Positions 8,809 through 16,944 of a DNA stretch of 64,000 nt are shown here, in pieces. How positions within the stretch are numbered: the stretch's first letter is position 1; each line of letters starts with the position of its first letter. The notes under the pieces are model-generated. The model saw only the letters and a list, made by a program, of their open reading frames with translations. It searched no databases and was not told where the DNA came from. A program made the translations under genes and the position numbers. Origin of the DNA: Ruminococcus sp. AF31-8BH. Lineage in GTDB: Bacteria; Bacillota; Clostridia; Lachnospirales; Lachnospiraceae. The stretch covers positions 32,604 through 96,603 of the forward strand of contig NZ_QTVN01000019.1 of the NCBI RefSeq assembly GCF_003460605.1. Direction: 5' to 3'.

Positions 8809-9369
8809 TTATACTGTCTTTTTCTGCAGATTGGCTGATCTTACATTTCCTACAACCATGCTGGTCAGCGGGCTGAAATAAAGAAGACTGGTCAGCACGC
8901 AGTAAATTGGAGTCATAATTGCAAACTGCACAAGACGTCCCGGCATGATCGCATAAAAATTAGAACCGATCATGACAAGACCTGCAGTGGTAAATCCAAG
9001 GGTTCCTACCACACCGGAAATTACGATTCCAGCGCACATGATCACAGTTTTCACCTTGCGGCTCTTCTCAGCCATCAGCTTGCCTGCTGCTCCGGCAACT
9101 ACGCCCCAGGTGATTGCAGATAAAGTGATCAGAGGATTCACGCCATAGCCTTTCATGAAACATCCGATGATGTCTGCCACGCCGCCTTCTACACCGCCTG
9201 CAACAGGCCCCATCCAAAGACCGGCAAGTACAGTTGCGATAGTTCCAAGTGTAATACGGTATACACCAAGGTCAATTACCAGCACACGGGATAAAACCAG
9301 CTGGATTGCAACCAGCAGTGCCAGAAATACAAGCGTCTTAACGCTCCATGTCTGTTTGTTTTTACGCAT
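8809..9369 (-). CDS. folT: Folate ECF transporter substrate-binding subunit FolT
   Basis: A 186-residue membrane protein with five to six hydrophobic helices. The opening VFLALLVAIQLVLSRVL and the first-loop segment DLGVYRITLGTIATVLAGLWMG are typical of FolT, the S component that binds folate outside the cell and docks on a shared EcfAA'T energising module. No ECF module genes lie here, as is usual for group II ECF transporters. Regulation supports the call: a THF riboswitch precedes the gene in its leader. The ATG at 9369 has a GGAGGT site 6 bp upstream. Confidence 0.93.
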   Translation of the reverse strand: MRKNKQTWSVKTLVFLALLVAIQLVLSRVLVIDLGVYRITLGTIATVLAGLWMGPVAGGVEGGVADIIGCFMKGYGVNPLITLSAITWGVVAGAAGKLMAEKSRKVKTVIMCAGIVISGVVGTLGFTTAGLVMIGSNFYAIMPGRLVQFAIMTPIYCVLTSLLYFSPLTSMVVGNVRSANLQKKTV

Positions 9370-9454
9370 AATAAAAACACCTCCATAATGATTAAAATAA
9401 CAGAGTAGTTACCATAAATAATAATCCCTCCACATTATGAGATGTTCTCATATG

Positions 9455-9557
9455 TAGCAACGGGTGCGGAAAATATATCGTAAGCAGCCTACTGCTTTTC
9501 GTTTCACGGCGACTCCCCAGCCAGTGAACACTTGACGCATAAATTCCTACTTCGCTA
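9455..9557 (-). promoter_or_regulatory. Tetrahydrofolate (THF) riboswitch upstream of folT
   Basis: Read on the minus strand, the leader has the conserved THF blocks in order: GAAGTAGGAA, then GCGTCAAGTG, then GGGGAGTCGCC, then AACGAAAAGC, and the 3' block CCGCACCCGTTGC. The outer stem pairs TAGCGA (9552-9557) with TTGCTA (9455-9460). The P3 arms GTTCAC and GTGAAAC also pair. Directly downstream is a short hairpin ATGAGA-ACA-TCTCAT without a T-run, so control may be translational. Placement before folT is the classic context. Confidence 0.9.
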
Positions 9558-9573
9558 TTATTTATTTAAGCCG

Positions 9574-9601
9574 ATTATAGCACAAAATATGGAAATTTCA
9601 A
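9574..9601 (-). promoter_or_regulatory. Promoter of the folT riboswitch transcript
   Basis: Minus strand: TTGAAA (9596-9601), 16 bp, then TATAAT (9574-9579), with an extended TG one base before the -10. Transcription would begin just upstream of the riboswitch aptamer. Confidence 0.8.
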
Positions 9602-9744
9602 TACGTTTTTGTTATAATATTCACACTGAATGACGGATTATAGTTTCGCAATTGACAGTGTATTTTGTGTATACTCCTTCGCTTTTGGCATATTCTAAAA
9701 GTAATCTCTGTTAAGAGTAAATTTCCAGAAAAAGGAGTCTTTAT

Positions 9745-9966
9745 ATGAGCACAAAATATTCTGTCCAATTACAAGAAAGCCAGCAGCCTTCCTGCCATAA
9801 TCCGTACAATGTTTTTTATGATAATTACCTGAATACCAATGCCACTACAGAATGCACAGGACTGGGCTACCGTATGCCGCACACCCGCGAAGAATGGGAT
9901 GCCTGCCGACAGGTTTTTGATTTTCTTCCTGTGCCATTTCTGGATTCGGAGGATATGAAACACTAA
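9745..9966 (+). CDS. Small protein of unknown function preceding a lipoprotein
   Basis: A 73-residue soluble protein that I do not recognise. It has no signal peptide or membrane segment; it has three Cys, several His and a polar N-terminus (rich in Gln, Ser, Asn). It is supported as a gene by an AAAAGGAG site 9 bp before the ATG and by a TAATG overlap with the following lipoprotein start, which implies coupled translation. It may be a small partner of the lipoprotein, or a chance leader ORF that helps initiate it. No function should be inferred. Confidence 0.55.
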   Translation: MSTKYSVQLQESQQPSCHNPYNVFYDNYLNTNATTECTGLGYRMPHTREEWDACRQVFDFLPVPFLDSEDMKH

Positions 9967-11111
9967 TGAAAAAATTTACCCAGCTACTTGTTTGTTCCTG
10001 TGCACTGCTCTCACTATCCGGATGCGTAGTCCGCGATGCCATTACCGACTATGTAGACACTTCACAAAATACGGTCCAGGAAACTTCAGAAGCCCCAGGA
10101 CAGCGTGTCTATATGGATGAAGTCAAAGGCATCCTTCAGGACTTTACCGGTGCTGCCCTGACTATGAGCAGCCAGGAACAGACCTATATCTTTGATTTAT
10201 CTGAGGCCACGCTTGAGTGTGAAGACGGCATGATCACCGGAGATGAGATCAGCGTGATCTATGAGGGACAGCTTTCCAGCGAAGATACCAGCACAGTGAA
10301 AGCCCTAAAGGTCGTCGATGACTTCCACAAGAAAAATCAGCTGGAAGTACGCAAGGCTTATGGAGAAGTACAGGGACTGACACCGAATACCATCACCATA
10401 AAAGATGAACAAGGAAAGACAGCCACCTATCCAATAACCGGAACTGAACAGTATTATCAGGGCGGTATTCGGCAAGGTGCGTGGGTCTATATCAATTTTA
10501 AAGGAGAATTTTCATCCGGGTCTGATGGGGATGCGTCCCTGAATGCCAGCCATCTGAAGGTATTAAGTGTCTCCGACATTGACCCTCTGACTTTGCCGGA
10601 TCCTACACCAACCCTGGAGCCAACTCAGGAGGCTTCCACAGATGTTCCCCAGGAGCAGCAGCTTCATGCAACTGTCCAGAATATTTCTTCCAATATCCTG
10701 ACTGTATCTCCTCCTGGTTCTGACAGTTCCCTAAATATAGATTTGTCGCAGATCCCCTCTTACTTCAAAGGAGGTACTGCACCTGGCTCCTACGTGTCCA
10801 TCACGTACCAGGGACAATATCAGGAAAATACCCTGGATGGCGTCACCGTCACTGCTGTCACAGGAGATGATCCGGATTCTTTCAGAAGCCGAGGTCTTAC
10901 CTATACAGTCAACGGTACCATTATAGGGCATACCTCCAATACCGTAACCATTCAGACCGGGGACGGTGCAACGATCACCTGCTTTACAGAAGGAGCATCG
11001 GACACATCTACCAGCGGTCTTGCTGCCGGCGCCAACATCCTCATTACCTTTGATCCAACGAAATCAAAACAATCCAATATCTACACATCCATCAAGATTC
11101 AGGACGCTTAA
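9966..11111 (+). CDS. Lipoprotein with four tandem beta-rich repeats
   Basis: A 381-residue predicted lipoprotein. The signal peptide ends in the lipobox LSLSGC (Cys at about residue 20), so it should be anchored on the outer face of the membrane. The rest contains four related segments of about 70-80 residues (about 50-120, 125-205, 225-300, 305-381). Each has the pattern 'G-x-V/I ... N-x-I/L-T-V/I ... G-x-x-V-x-I-x-F/Y-x-G', which suggests small OB- or DUF5666-like barrels. A Pro/Thr-rich linker (DPTPTLEPTQ) separates repeats two and three. Function unknown. It converges with the amidohydrolase and overlaps its 3' end by 20 bp. Confidence 0.8.
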   Translation: MKKFTQLLVCSCALLSLSGCVVRDAITDYVDTSQNTVQETSEAPGQRVYMDEVKGILQDFTGAALTMSSQEQTYIFDLSEATLECEDGMITGDEISVIYEGQLSSEDTSTVKALKVVDDFHKKNQLEVRKAYGEVQGLTPNTITIKDEQGKTATYPITGTEQYYQGGIRQGAWVYINFKGEFSSGSDGDASLNASHLKVLSVSDIDPLTLPDPTPTLEPTQEASTDVPQEQQLHATVQNISSNILTVSPPGSDSSLNIDLSQIPSYFKGGTAPGSYVSITYQGQYQENTLDGVTVTAVTGDDPDSFRSRGLTYTVNGTIIGHTSNTVTIQTGDGATITCFTEGASDTSTSGLAAGANILITFDPTKSKQSNIYTSIKIQDA

Positions 11112-11967
11112 AGGTGTCCTGAATTCTTTTTTCTCCGTCTCGCAGCCAGTCTTTCATTTGTTCCGTCTCTCCCAGAATTTCGCAAAACGCACGGTATTCT
11201 TCAAGAAGTCCGGTTCCATGAGGCACCATATAAGCGCCGGCATCACTTCCAAGTGCTGTTTTTACTTTATATTGATATGCCAGCTGCAGATTCTCTTCCG
11301 CAAGACTCACAATGGGCTGCAGGACCTGATCTTCATATCGTCCGCAGTTTCGAAGATTGCGTATAGTTACAAGGGTTGGTACCCATACTGTATTACTGTC
11401 TGCAAGCATTCGTATAGTTTCTTCGTCAATATAATTGCCATGCTCCACAGAATCCACACCTGCCTCTACAGCAGCCTGTACTCCATAAACTCCATTGGTA
11501 TGACTCATTACTGCCATGCCTTCCCCATGCGCAATGTGTACCATCTCATGCACTTCTTCCCTGGAAAGAGGCGTTCCAGTCACCTTTCCATGGTTGTGAA
11601 AATCCAGAAGTCCGGTGGTCATGATTTTAATAAAATCAGCCCCCTGTTCTTTCGCTTCCCGGACCAGAGCTGCATATTCTTTCATATTATCAAAGCCTTT
11701 TCCTACAATGGAACCATAGTGCCCGTTTTTGTGGATGGCAAAAACAGGGGTGCGGTAATCGATTCCGTATTCTTCCGCCAGCATTTTGGCTCTTCTGGAA
11801 ACACCAACGGCGTCTCCGCCGTCCCGCACAAAGGTGATTCCCTGTTCCTGATAAGCCTTAAAATTTCTTCGGATTGCTTCCTCGTTTACCGCTTCTTTGT
11901 GGAGTGAGATTGCTTCCTTGTAGTTTATTCCATCCATAATAATATGAGCATGACATTCTCCAAACAT
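11092..11967 (-). CDS. Amidohydrolase family protein
   Basis: A 291-residue metal-dependent hydrolase of the amidohydrolase superfamily. Visible metal-site motifs are the N-terminal CHAHIIM (His-x-His), a Lys in GADFIKIMTTG that may be the bridging ligand, the His in AVMSHTNG, VEHGNYID, and the C-terminal GSDAGAY with the catalytic Asp. The order fits imidazolonepropionase/prolidase-like members. The short N-terminus lacks the usual leading beta sandwich. I chose the ATG at 11967 because it follows an AAAAGGGG site; an ATG-type extension to 11988 is possible. Substrate unknown. It starts 24 bp after the AlaX-like gene and is probably co-transcribed with it. Confidence 0.82.
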   Translation of the reverse strand: MFGECHAHIIMDGINYKEAISLHKEAVNEEAIRRNFKAYQEQGITFVRDGGDAVGVSRRAKMLAEEYGIDYRTPVFAIHKNGHYGSIVGKGFDNMKEYAALVREAKEQGADFIKIMTTGLLDFHNHGKVTGTPLSREEVHEMVHIAHGEGMAVMSHTNGVYGVQAAVEAGVDSVEHGNYIDEETIRMLADSNTVWVPTLVTIRNLRNCGRYEDQVLQPIVSLAEENLQLAYQYKVKTALGSDAGAYMVPHGTGLLEEYRAFCEILGETEQMKDWLRDGEKRIQDTFKRPES

Positions 11968-11991
11968 TGTATTCCCCTTTTTTGTCACTTA

Positions 11992-13143
11992 TCATTCTTC
12001 GAAAAAAGCACGGATTTCTTTCTCCGATGCCTGGACAGAACCCTGAACGAAAAATGGCTTGCCGCCTCCGCGGCCATTCAGTGCAGCGTTCATATCTTTG
12101 GTAAACTGGCGAAGGTCTCCATCTTTCTCACCCATGGCATACTTGTAGCTGCCATCTGCATTTCTGGAAAATACTGCACAGCGGCCCTTGCAAACCTGCA
12201 GAACAGCATCCGCAAGCTTCTGGACGCTTCCAGCTTCCATTCCGTTCTCAAACAGCAGCGGATTCTCGCAGTCATTCCATTTAGCAGCTTCATTCACAAT
12301 AAAATTCTCTTCCAGACTGTGCACTCTTCCCTTCAGGGCAAAATTCTCATCCTGAAGTCTTGCAACTGCCTGCGCAGTCTTATCCATCTTGGCAGAAAGC
12401 TTCACGGAAATCTGACGGTTCTGTTCGTTTACCATGTTCAGATAGTCAAGCACCCTTCTGCCGGATATCATTTCCATACGCACACCCTCGCGGAACTTGA
12501 CCACAGAAAGGAGCTTCACCATTCCAATCTCACCGGTACGAGTTACATGGGTTCCACAGCAGGCGCAGGTATCTGCTCCCGGAAATCTGACAATACGCAC
12601 CCAGCCGGAAAGCTCTTTCTTGCTTCTGTATTCCAGTTCCTTAAGCTCTTCCTCTGATGGGTAGAAAATTTCTACTTCCTGGTTCTCCCAGATGATCTGG
12701 TTGGCTTTGGCTTCAATCTCTGCCATCTGTGCTTCGTCCAGCATTCCGCTGAAATCAATGGTAATCACATCGCTTCCCATATGGAAGCCCACATTATCAT
12801 ATCCAAAAGCTTCGTGTACCAGGCCGCTTACAATGTGCTCACCGGAATGCTGCTGCATAAGGTCAAATCTTCTGGCCCAGTTAATCTGGCCCTGAACTTC
12901 CGTTCCTGGTTCCAGAGCACGGTCTGTGTAGTGGATCAGCTCTCCGTTCTTCTCGTGAACGTCTGTGACTGCTGCCTCTCCTAAGGAACCTGTATCGCCT
13001 GGCTGTCCGCCGCCTTCCGGATAAAAGGCTGTCTGATCCAGAATTACCTCATATCCTTTCTTGCCCTGGCGGCATTCCAGTACTTTAGCTGTAAATTCTT
13101 TTTTGTATACATCTTCATAATATAATTTCTTTGTCTCGTACAT
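11992..13143 (-). CDS. AlaX-like alanyl-tRNA editing protein with DHHA1 domain
   Basis: A 383-residue protein homologous to the editing and C-terminal parts of alanyl-tRNA synthetase. The Zn site is formed by HSGEH (about residue 98) and the CACCGTH cluster (about residue 190). A coiled-coil-like stretch (about 240-285) precedes a DHHA1 domain ending in NGRGGGKPFFVQGS. Such AlaX-L proteins deacylate mischarged Ser- or Gly-tRNA(Ala). The catalytic aminoacylation domain is absent, so it is a free-standing editor. The first N-terminal block FYPEGGGQPGDTG is well conserved. Promoter at 13192-13220. Confidence 0.9.
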   Translation of the reverse strand: MYETKKLYYEDVYKKEFTAKVLECRQGKKGYEVILDQTAFYPEGGGQPGDTGSLGEAAVTDVHEKNGELIHYTDRALEPGTEVQGQINWARRFDLMQQHSGEHIVSGLVHEAFGYDNVGFHMGSDVITIDFSGMLDEAQMAEIEAKANQIIWENQEVEIFYPSEEELKELEYRSKKELSGWVRIVRFPGADTCACCGTHVTRTGEIGMVKLLSVVKFREGVRMEMISGRRVLDYLNMVNEQNRQISVKLSAKMDKTAQAVARLQDENFALKGRVHSLEENFIVNEAAKWNDCENPLLFENGMEAGSVQKLADAVLQVCKGRCAVFSRNADGSYKYAMGEKDGDLRQFTKDMNAALNGRGGGKPFFVQGSVQASEKEIRAFFEE

Positions 13144-13191
13144 GGCGGGTCCTTCTTTCTGTATTTCTAAACAGACTTATTGTCTGTGACG

Positions 13192-13220
13192 ATTATAGTC
13201 TATTTCACCATTCCTCGCAA
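13192..13220 (-). promoter_or_regulatory. Promoter of the AlaX-like gene
   Basis: Minus strand: TTGCGA (13215-13220), 17 bp, TATAAT (13192-13197). The leader contains a small hairpin CAGAC-AATAA-GTCTG before a GAAGGA ribosome site. Confidence 0.7.
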
Positions 13221-13279
13221 TTCTGAAATTTTTATAAATTTTTTCTGAAAAGCTGAAGTACTTTTCTTTTCTGGCGCGT

Positions 13280-13285
13280 TATAAT
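13280..13285 (+). promoter_or_regulatory. Putative -10 of the sigma factor operon
   Basis: TATAAT lies 31 bp before the inferred sigma start. No good sigma-A -35 is found 16-18 bp upstream; CGTTAT overlapping the -10 and TGAAGT about 17 bp before it could instead be an autoregulated ECF-type promoter. That reading is inference. Confidence 0.45.
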
Positions 13286-13315
13286 AAGAGAACGGACAGG
13301 AAGGGGGCTGATAGC

Positions 13316-13828
13316 ATTTTACAGGAACAATATCTGGAATATCTGATTGAGCAATATCAGAATTTAATTTATTCCATTTGTCTGAAATCAGTAGGCAACC
13401 CCTTTGATGCAGAAGACCTCAGTCAGGAGGTATTCCTGTCCGCCTACAAAAATCTGATTCATTTCGATGGTCAGTATGAAAAAGCATGGCTCAGCAAAAT
13501 TGCAGTACATAAATGTCTGGATTTCCTGAAAGCTGCCGGACGGCGGCAGGTTCCAACGGAAGACATTTATTTCTCACAGCTTCCGGATTCAGCACCCCAG
13601 GCATCACCGGAAGAAGAATGTCTGCTGTCTGATTCGGAACAACAGGTATTCAGAATGTGTGATAGTCTGAAAAGCCCTTACCGTGAAATTGCGATCTCGC
13701 ATTTCTGCAAACAAATGTCCGTAGCAGAAATTTCGCAAAAGGAAGGAAAGAATCCGAAGACAGTTCAGACACAGCTTTACCGTGCCAAAAGTATGTTAAA
13801 AAAATTGTTAGCAGAAAGGAGCGATTAG
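13316..13828 (+). CDS. RNA polymerase sigma factor (sigma-70/ECF type), probable ATT start
   Basis: A protein of about 170 residues with region 2 near the N-terminus (YSICLKSVGNPFDAEDLSQE followed by VFLSAYKNL) and region 4 at the C-terminus (VAEISQKEGKNPKTVQTQLY then RAKSMLKKLL). The frame has no ATG, GTG or TTG between the -10 and region 2. The best start is ATT at 13316, 8 bp after AGGAAGGGGG; a CTG at 13334 is less well spaced. The codons after ATT give ILQEQYLEYLIEQY, a natural N-terminus for this family. The frame is otherwise intact. It ends directly at the ATG of the putative anti-sigma factor. Confidence 0.82.
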   Translation: MLQEQYLEYLIEQYQNLIYSICLKSVGNPFDAEDLSQEVFLSAYKNLIHFDGQYEKAWLSKIAVHKCLDFLKAAGRRQVPTEDIYFSQLPDSAPQASPEEECLLSDSEQQVFRMCDSLKSPYREIAISHFCKQMSVAEISQKEGKNPKTVQTQLYRAKSMLKKLLAERSD

Positions 13829-14326
13829 ATGCATATCAATAATAATGACCTTGAAAAATTTCAAAACGATGTTATGAATACAGACGAAATGATCTCATTT
13901 CTGGAGCATCTGGATCAATGCGATTACTGCCTTGAGCAGTTGATCGAACATTCTGAACAGGACACTCAGACAGTCGCTCCCGCTTATATGAAAGAAACGA
14001 TCATGAAACGTGCCACAGCCCCTGATACCCGTGCCAGGAAGGCCGCTGTAGACACCACCCATAAAATGCGGATTTTCTATGAAGGACTTCGAACTGTAGT
14101 AGGGGTAGCACTGGCACTGGTTATGCTTCTTAGCCTGGGACAGGCAAATTTCTTCACGCCCCAGGTACCCAAATCGGCAACCGAAGCCACTGCCGCCAGA
14201 CAGGAAGCCCGAAGTTCTCTGCGCAGCTTCTCCAACAGTCTCACAGACGGACTATGCAGCGGTTCGCAAAAGCTTGCTGAGTATATTAATAATCTTTCTA
14301 ATACAATCACAAACGGAGGTAACTAA
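13829..14326 (+). CDS. Putative membrane-bound anti-sigma factor
   Basis: A 165-residue protein whose start directly abuts the sigma stop. The N-terminal domain has a His-Leu-x-x-Cys-x-x-Cys arrangement (HLDQCDYC, about residues 28-35), like the zinc-binding anti-sigma domain of zf-HC2 proteins. One membrane helix lies near residues 88-108 (GVALALVMLLSLGQANFF), followed by a polar external segment. It should hold the upstream sigma factor at the membrane until a signal arrives. The assignment rests on context, the Cys/His motif and topology rather than strong sequence recognition. Confidence 0.75.
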   Translation: MHINNNDLEKFQNDVMNTDEMISFLEHLDQCDYCLEQLIEHSEQDTQTVAPAYMKETIMKRATAPDTRARKAAVDTTHKMRIFYEGLRTVVGVALALVMLLSLGQANFFTPQVPKSATEATAARQEARSSLRSFSNSLTDGLCSGSQKLAEYINNLSNTITNGGN

Positions 14327-14327
14327 C

Positions 14328-14939
14328 ATGCCAAAACAAAAACGCGGATTCTTACTTTTTATCTGCTCCCTGATTCCAGGTGCCGGAGAAATGTACCTGG
14401 GCTTCTTCAAACAGGGAATCAGCATTATGACGCTTTTCTGGGCAATCGTTGCAATTGCAGGAGGATTCAGTGCAGAATTTCTGGTTATCTTTCTTCCTGT
14501 AATCTGGTTTTACAGCTACTTCCATGTACATAATCTGAAAGAACTTCCGGAAGAAGAATTCTACGCCATCGAAGACAGCTATATCTTCCATCTGGATCAG
14601 ATCTTCTCCGGCTTCCATAATACTTCTTCAAGACAGCTGAAAGCAGCCTCTGTTCTTCTGATTGTCTTCGGAGCCGCGATCGTCTGGAACGGTGTCAGCG
14701 ATCTGCTTTACTGGATTCTTCCAGACTTCCTTGGAGGCCTTGTACAAAGTATTATGTATCAGATTCCATCTATTGTCATCGGACTTCTGATCATACTCGC
14801 CGGCTATCAGATTCTTACCGGAAAAGTAAGATCTTTCCAGAAGCAGCCAGAGGATACCGCCAATGTCCCTACTGAGAATATTTCCGAAAAGCCAGTTCTT
14901 CCACATATAGAAAATACAGAAGATGCAGACAAAGAGTAA
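14328..14939 (+). CDS. Multi-pass membrane protein of the sigma operon
   Basis: A 203-residue membrane protein, third gene of the sigma operon and 1 bp after the anti-sigma stop. The start at 14328 follows a CGGAGG site. The opening GFLLFICSLIPGAGEMYLGF resembles TM2-type domains, followed by a second helix, a soluble loop, and two more hydrophobic segments (about 105-120 and 145-165). The C-terminal 35 residues are polar. It could be a sensor or a target of the envelope stress response. The exact role is unknown. Confidence 0.75.
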   Translation: MPKQKRGFLLFICSLIPGAGEMYLGFFKQGISIMTLFWAIVAIAGGFSAEFLVIFLPVIWFYSYFHVHNLKELPEEEFYAIEDSYIFHLDQIFSGFHNTSSRQLKAASVLLIVFGAAIVWNGVSDLLYWILPDFLGGLVQSIMYQIPSIVIGLLIILAGYQILTGKVRSFQKQPEDTANVPTENISEKPVLPHIENTEDADKE

Positions 14940-14942
14940 AGT

Positions 14943-14980
14943 TTACCGCCGATGATTTCTAGTTCATCGGCGGTAATTTT
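14943..14980. terminator. Bidirectional terminator between sigma operon and birA
   Basis: Perfect 13-bp arms TTACCGCCGATGA (14943-14955) and TCATCGGCGGTAA (14964-14976) with an 8-base loop, followed by TTTT on the plus strand. The birA stop codon (14959-14961) lies in the loop and its last codons in one arm, so the hairpin is partly coding. Confidence 0.88.
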
Positions 14981-15954
14981 ATGGAAATTTCTCCAAAAGA
15001 AAGCTTATTTCTGGTGCCGTCTGCTTCTTCTACAAGAAGCCTGCCATCCTCACAGATAGACAGCGCTCTGGCACTTCTCCTGTTCTTGTTATCTATAATT
15101 GTAATATCGTGTCCCGGAACAATATTATGTGCTGCGTATTCCTGAGACAGCTTCAGATCCTTAGTTTCACTGAGAAGGTGGTTCACAATCTGCGCCACCA
15201 GGCGGTTGCGGTCTGCACTTCGGGCGGCCTGCTGATCCGGATAAATACCTCCTGCCACTCCCCGGAGCTCTTCGGAAAGGGTTTCCTGGTTTACATAAAG
15301 ATTCAGTCCAATTCCCACAATAGCAAACTCAATGCTGCCGCTCTCAAAATCTGTCACGGCCTCTGTGAGGATTCCGCAAACCTTGCGATCATCCTTATAA
15401 AGGTCATTCACCCACTTAATTCCAAGTTCAATGCCGCACACTTCCTTCACAGCCTTGTATACGGCTGTCGCTGCCGCAGTGGTGATCAGAAGGCTTCCCT
15501 CCAGGGTCTCATCTGGTTCCAGAATCACACTGAGATAAATCCCGCTTCCCTTCGGTGAGTAAAAACCTCTGCCTCTGCGTCCTCTTCCAGCAGTCTGCTC
15601 CATAGCTACCACAAAGGAACCATGTCCTGCCAATCCGCTTACTGCAGCCTGTCTGGCTTCCAGATTCGTAGAACTGATCTCATCAAATATTTTAATCTCT
15701 ACCTTAGGCTGATCAAGAAAAAGACGAATACCCTCCGCTGAGATCAGATTGCTCTCCTTGGCAAGAACATAGCCTTTATTCGGTCCTGCCTCTATGGGGT
15801 ATCCCTCCTGACGCAGGCTCTTCACAGCCTTCCACACAGCTGCTCTCGTACAGGAAAGCTCTCGTCCAATATCCTCTCCGGACAATGTCTCACCTTTGTG
15901 CTGCTCTAATAATTCCAAAAGTCTGGATTTCACCGTCATGCTTTTATCCTTCAT
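14959..15954 (-). CDS. birA: Biotin--[acetyl-CoA-carboxylase] ligase / biotin repressor BirA
   Basis: A 331-residue bifunctional protein. An N-terminal winged helix (about 1-65, with GREL then SCTRAAVWKAVKSLRQEGY) is followed by the ligase core containing QTAGRGRRGRGFYSPKGSG (about residues 118-136) and KWVNDLYKDDRKVCGIL, then the C-terminal SH3-like cap. It makes biotinyl-AMP, transfers biotin to the carrier lysine of AccB (encoded in this window at 33895-34377), and may repress biotin genes. The start lies inside the end of the WYL regulator gene (11-bp overlap). Confidence 0.95.
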   Translation of the reverse strand: MKDKSMTVKSRLLELLEQHKGETLSGEDIGRELSCTRAAVWKAVKSLRQEGYPIEAGPNKGYVLAKESNLISAEGIRLFLDQPKVEIKIFDEISSTNLEARQAAVSGLAGHGSFVVAMEQTAGRGRRGRGFYSPKGSGIYLSVILEPDETLEGSLLITTAAATAVYKAVKEVCGIELGIKWVNDLYKDDRKVCGILTEAVTDFESGSIEFAIVGIGLNLYVNQETLSEELRGVAGGIYPDQQAARSADRNRLVAQIVNHLLSETKDLKLSQEYAAHNIVPGHDITIIDNKNRRSARALSICEDGRLLVEEADGTRNKLSFGEISIKLPPMN

Positions 15955-16933
15955 AATTCTCCAGGGCTTTCTTCAGAAAGTCCCGGTATTCTTTACGCAC
16001 ATTCTCCGGTGAAAGTAATCTGACGCTGCTGCCAAGTGCTGCAAGCCATCCATAAAACTGGGTGCTCACATTTACCTGCACTCTGGTAACGGAGTACTCG
16101 TTGTCCTTGGCCATAACCATAATGTCCTGGCCAAATCTGTCGATCATGACTCCAACAAGATGATTCTCAAATTCCAGGCTGATATTCTCTTCCCGGCCGC
16201 CAAACATCCCGAAAGTACCGGCAGCAAATCTGGCGCTGTCAAACCTCTCGAAAAGCTCCTCCCCATTCCTGCTGTCCTTCTCCATGACGATCTTCAGCAT
16301 TTTGTCAACACGATAATGCTTGACGATTCCGCTCTTCTCATCAATTCCAATGAGGTAGTAATTCTCGTCCTGCCAGATCATCTGCCACGGACTGATCTGA
16401 TAGCGCGCTCCGCCCTTCTTCAGCTGACGCTCCTTGGATACGGTCCATTCTGTATACTGGAAGCTGATCTGCCTGTTCTGAGAGATGGCTCTGTGGATCT
16501 CATCTATGTTGTAGTAGATATTCTCATTTGTATTCTTCACACGGTTCTGTACGATCACCTGCCGCTGCAGATCCTTGGCCTGGTAAATACTGGTAAGACT
16601 CTCAAGCTTCTGGATAAGCTGACGGGATTTGCCTGTGGTAAGAAATCTGGAGGACTGGACTGCATCAACAAGCAGTTTCAGCTCTGCAACCTCAAACTCA
16701 CGGCTGGCAAGATAAAACCCCGACGGTCTTTCCCTGCGATTCATAATATCCATACCGAACACGCGCAGAGTCTCAATATCATCGTATATGGTCTTGCGTT
16801 CTGCATGAATTCCGAAATTCTCCAGATAAGCAATCAGGTCCTTCACACTCATGGGATGGGCTTCGTCTGTCTTCTCCGCAAACACCCGCATGAGATATAA
16901 AATTTTCAGTTTCTGCTGGAAAGATTTCGGCAT
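15944..16933 (-). CDS. WYL-domain transcriptional regulator
   Basis: A 329-residue regulator. The N-terminal winged helix-turn-helix spans about residues 1-70. A WYL domain follows (about 145-230), with the family tripeptide region as YQISPWQMIWQDENYYLIG, and a C-terminal WCX-like domain. WYL proteins bind small ligands or nucleic acid and control diverse processes. The gene overlaps birA by 11 bp and lies 11 bp downstream of the 86-residue membrane protein gene, so all three are probably one operon. The target genes are not evident. Confidence 0.88.
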   Translation of the reverse strand: MPKSFQQKLKILYLMRVFAEKTDEAHPMSVKDLIAYLENFGIHAERKTIYDDIETLRVFGMDIMNRRERPSGFYLASREFEVAELKLLVDAVQSSRFLTTGKSRQLIQKLESLTSIYQAKDLQRQVIVQNRVKNTNENIYYNIDEIHRAISQNRQISFQYTEWTVSKERQLKKGGARYQISPWQMIWQDENYYLIGIDEKSGIVKHYRVDKMLKIVMEKDSRNGEELFERFDSARFAAGTFGMFGGREENISLEFENHLVGVMIDRFGQDIMVMAKDNEYSVTRVQVNVSTQFYGWLAALGSSVRLLSPENVRKEYRDFLKKALENYEG

Positions 16934-16944
16934 GATCCTTACTC

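Noticed and set aside
9601..9700. TTGACA...TATACT (about 9653-9676) as promoter for the small ORF at 9745
   Set aside because: Spacing is only 12 bp, too short for sigma-A; the promoter of this operon remains unassigned.
13316..13828. Sigma gene as a pseudogene because it lacks a standard start
   Set aside because: The frame is intact through both sigma domains, has a well-placed ribosome site before ATT and abuts its partner gene.
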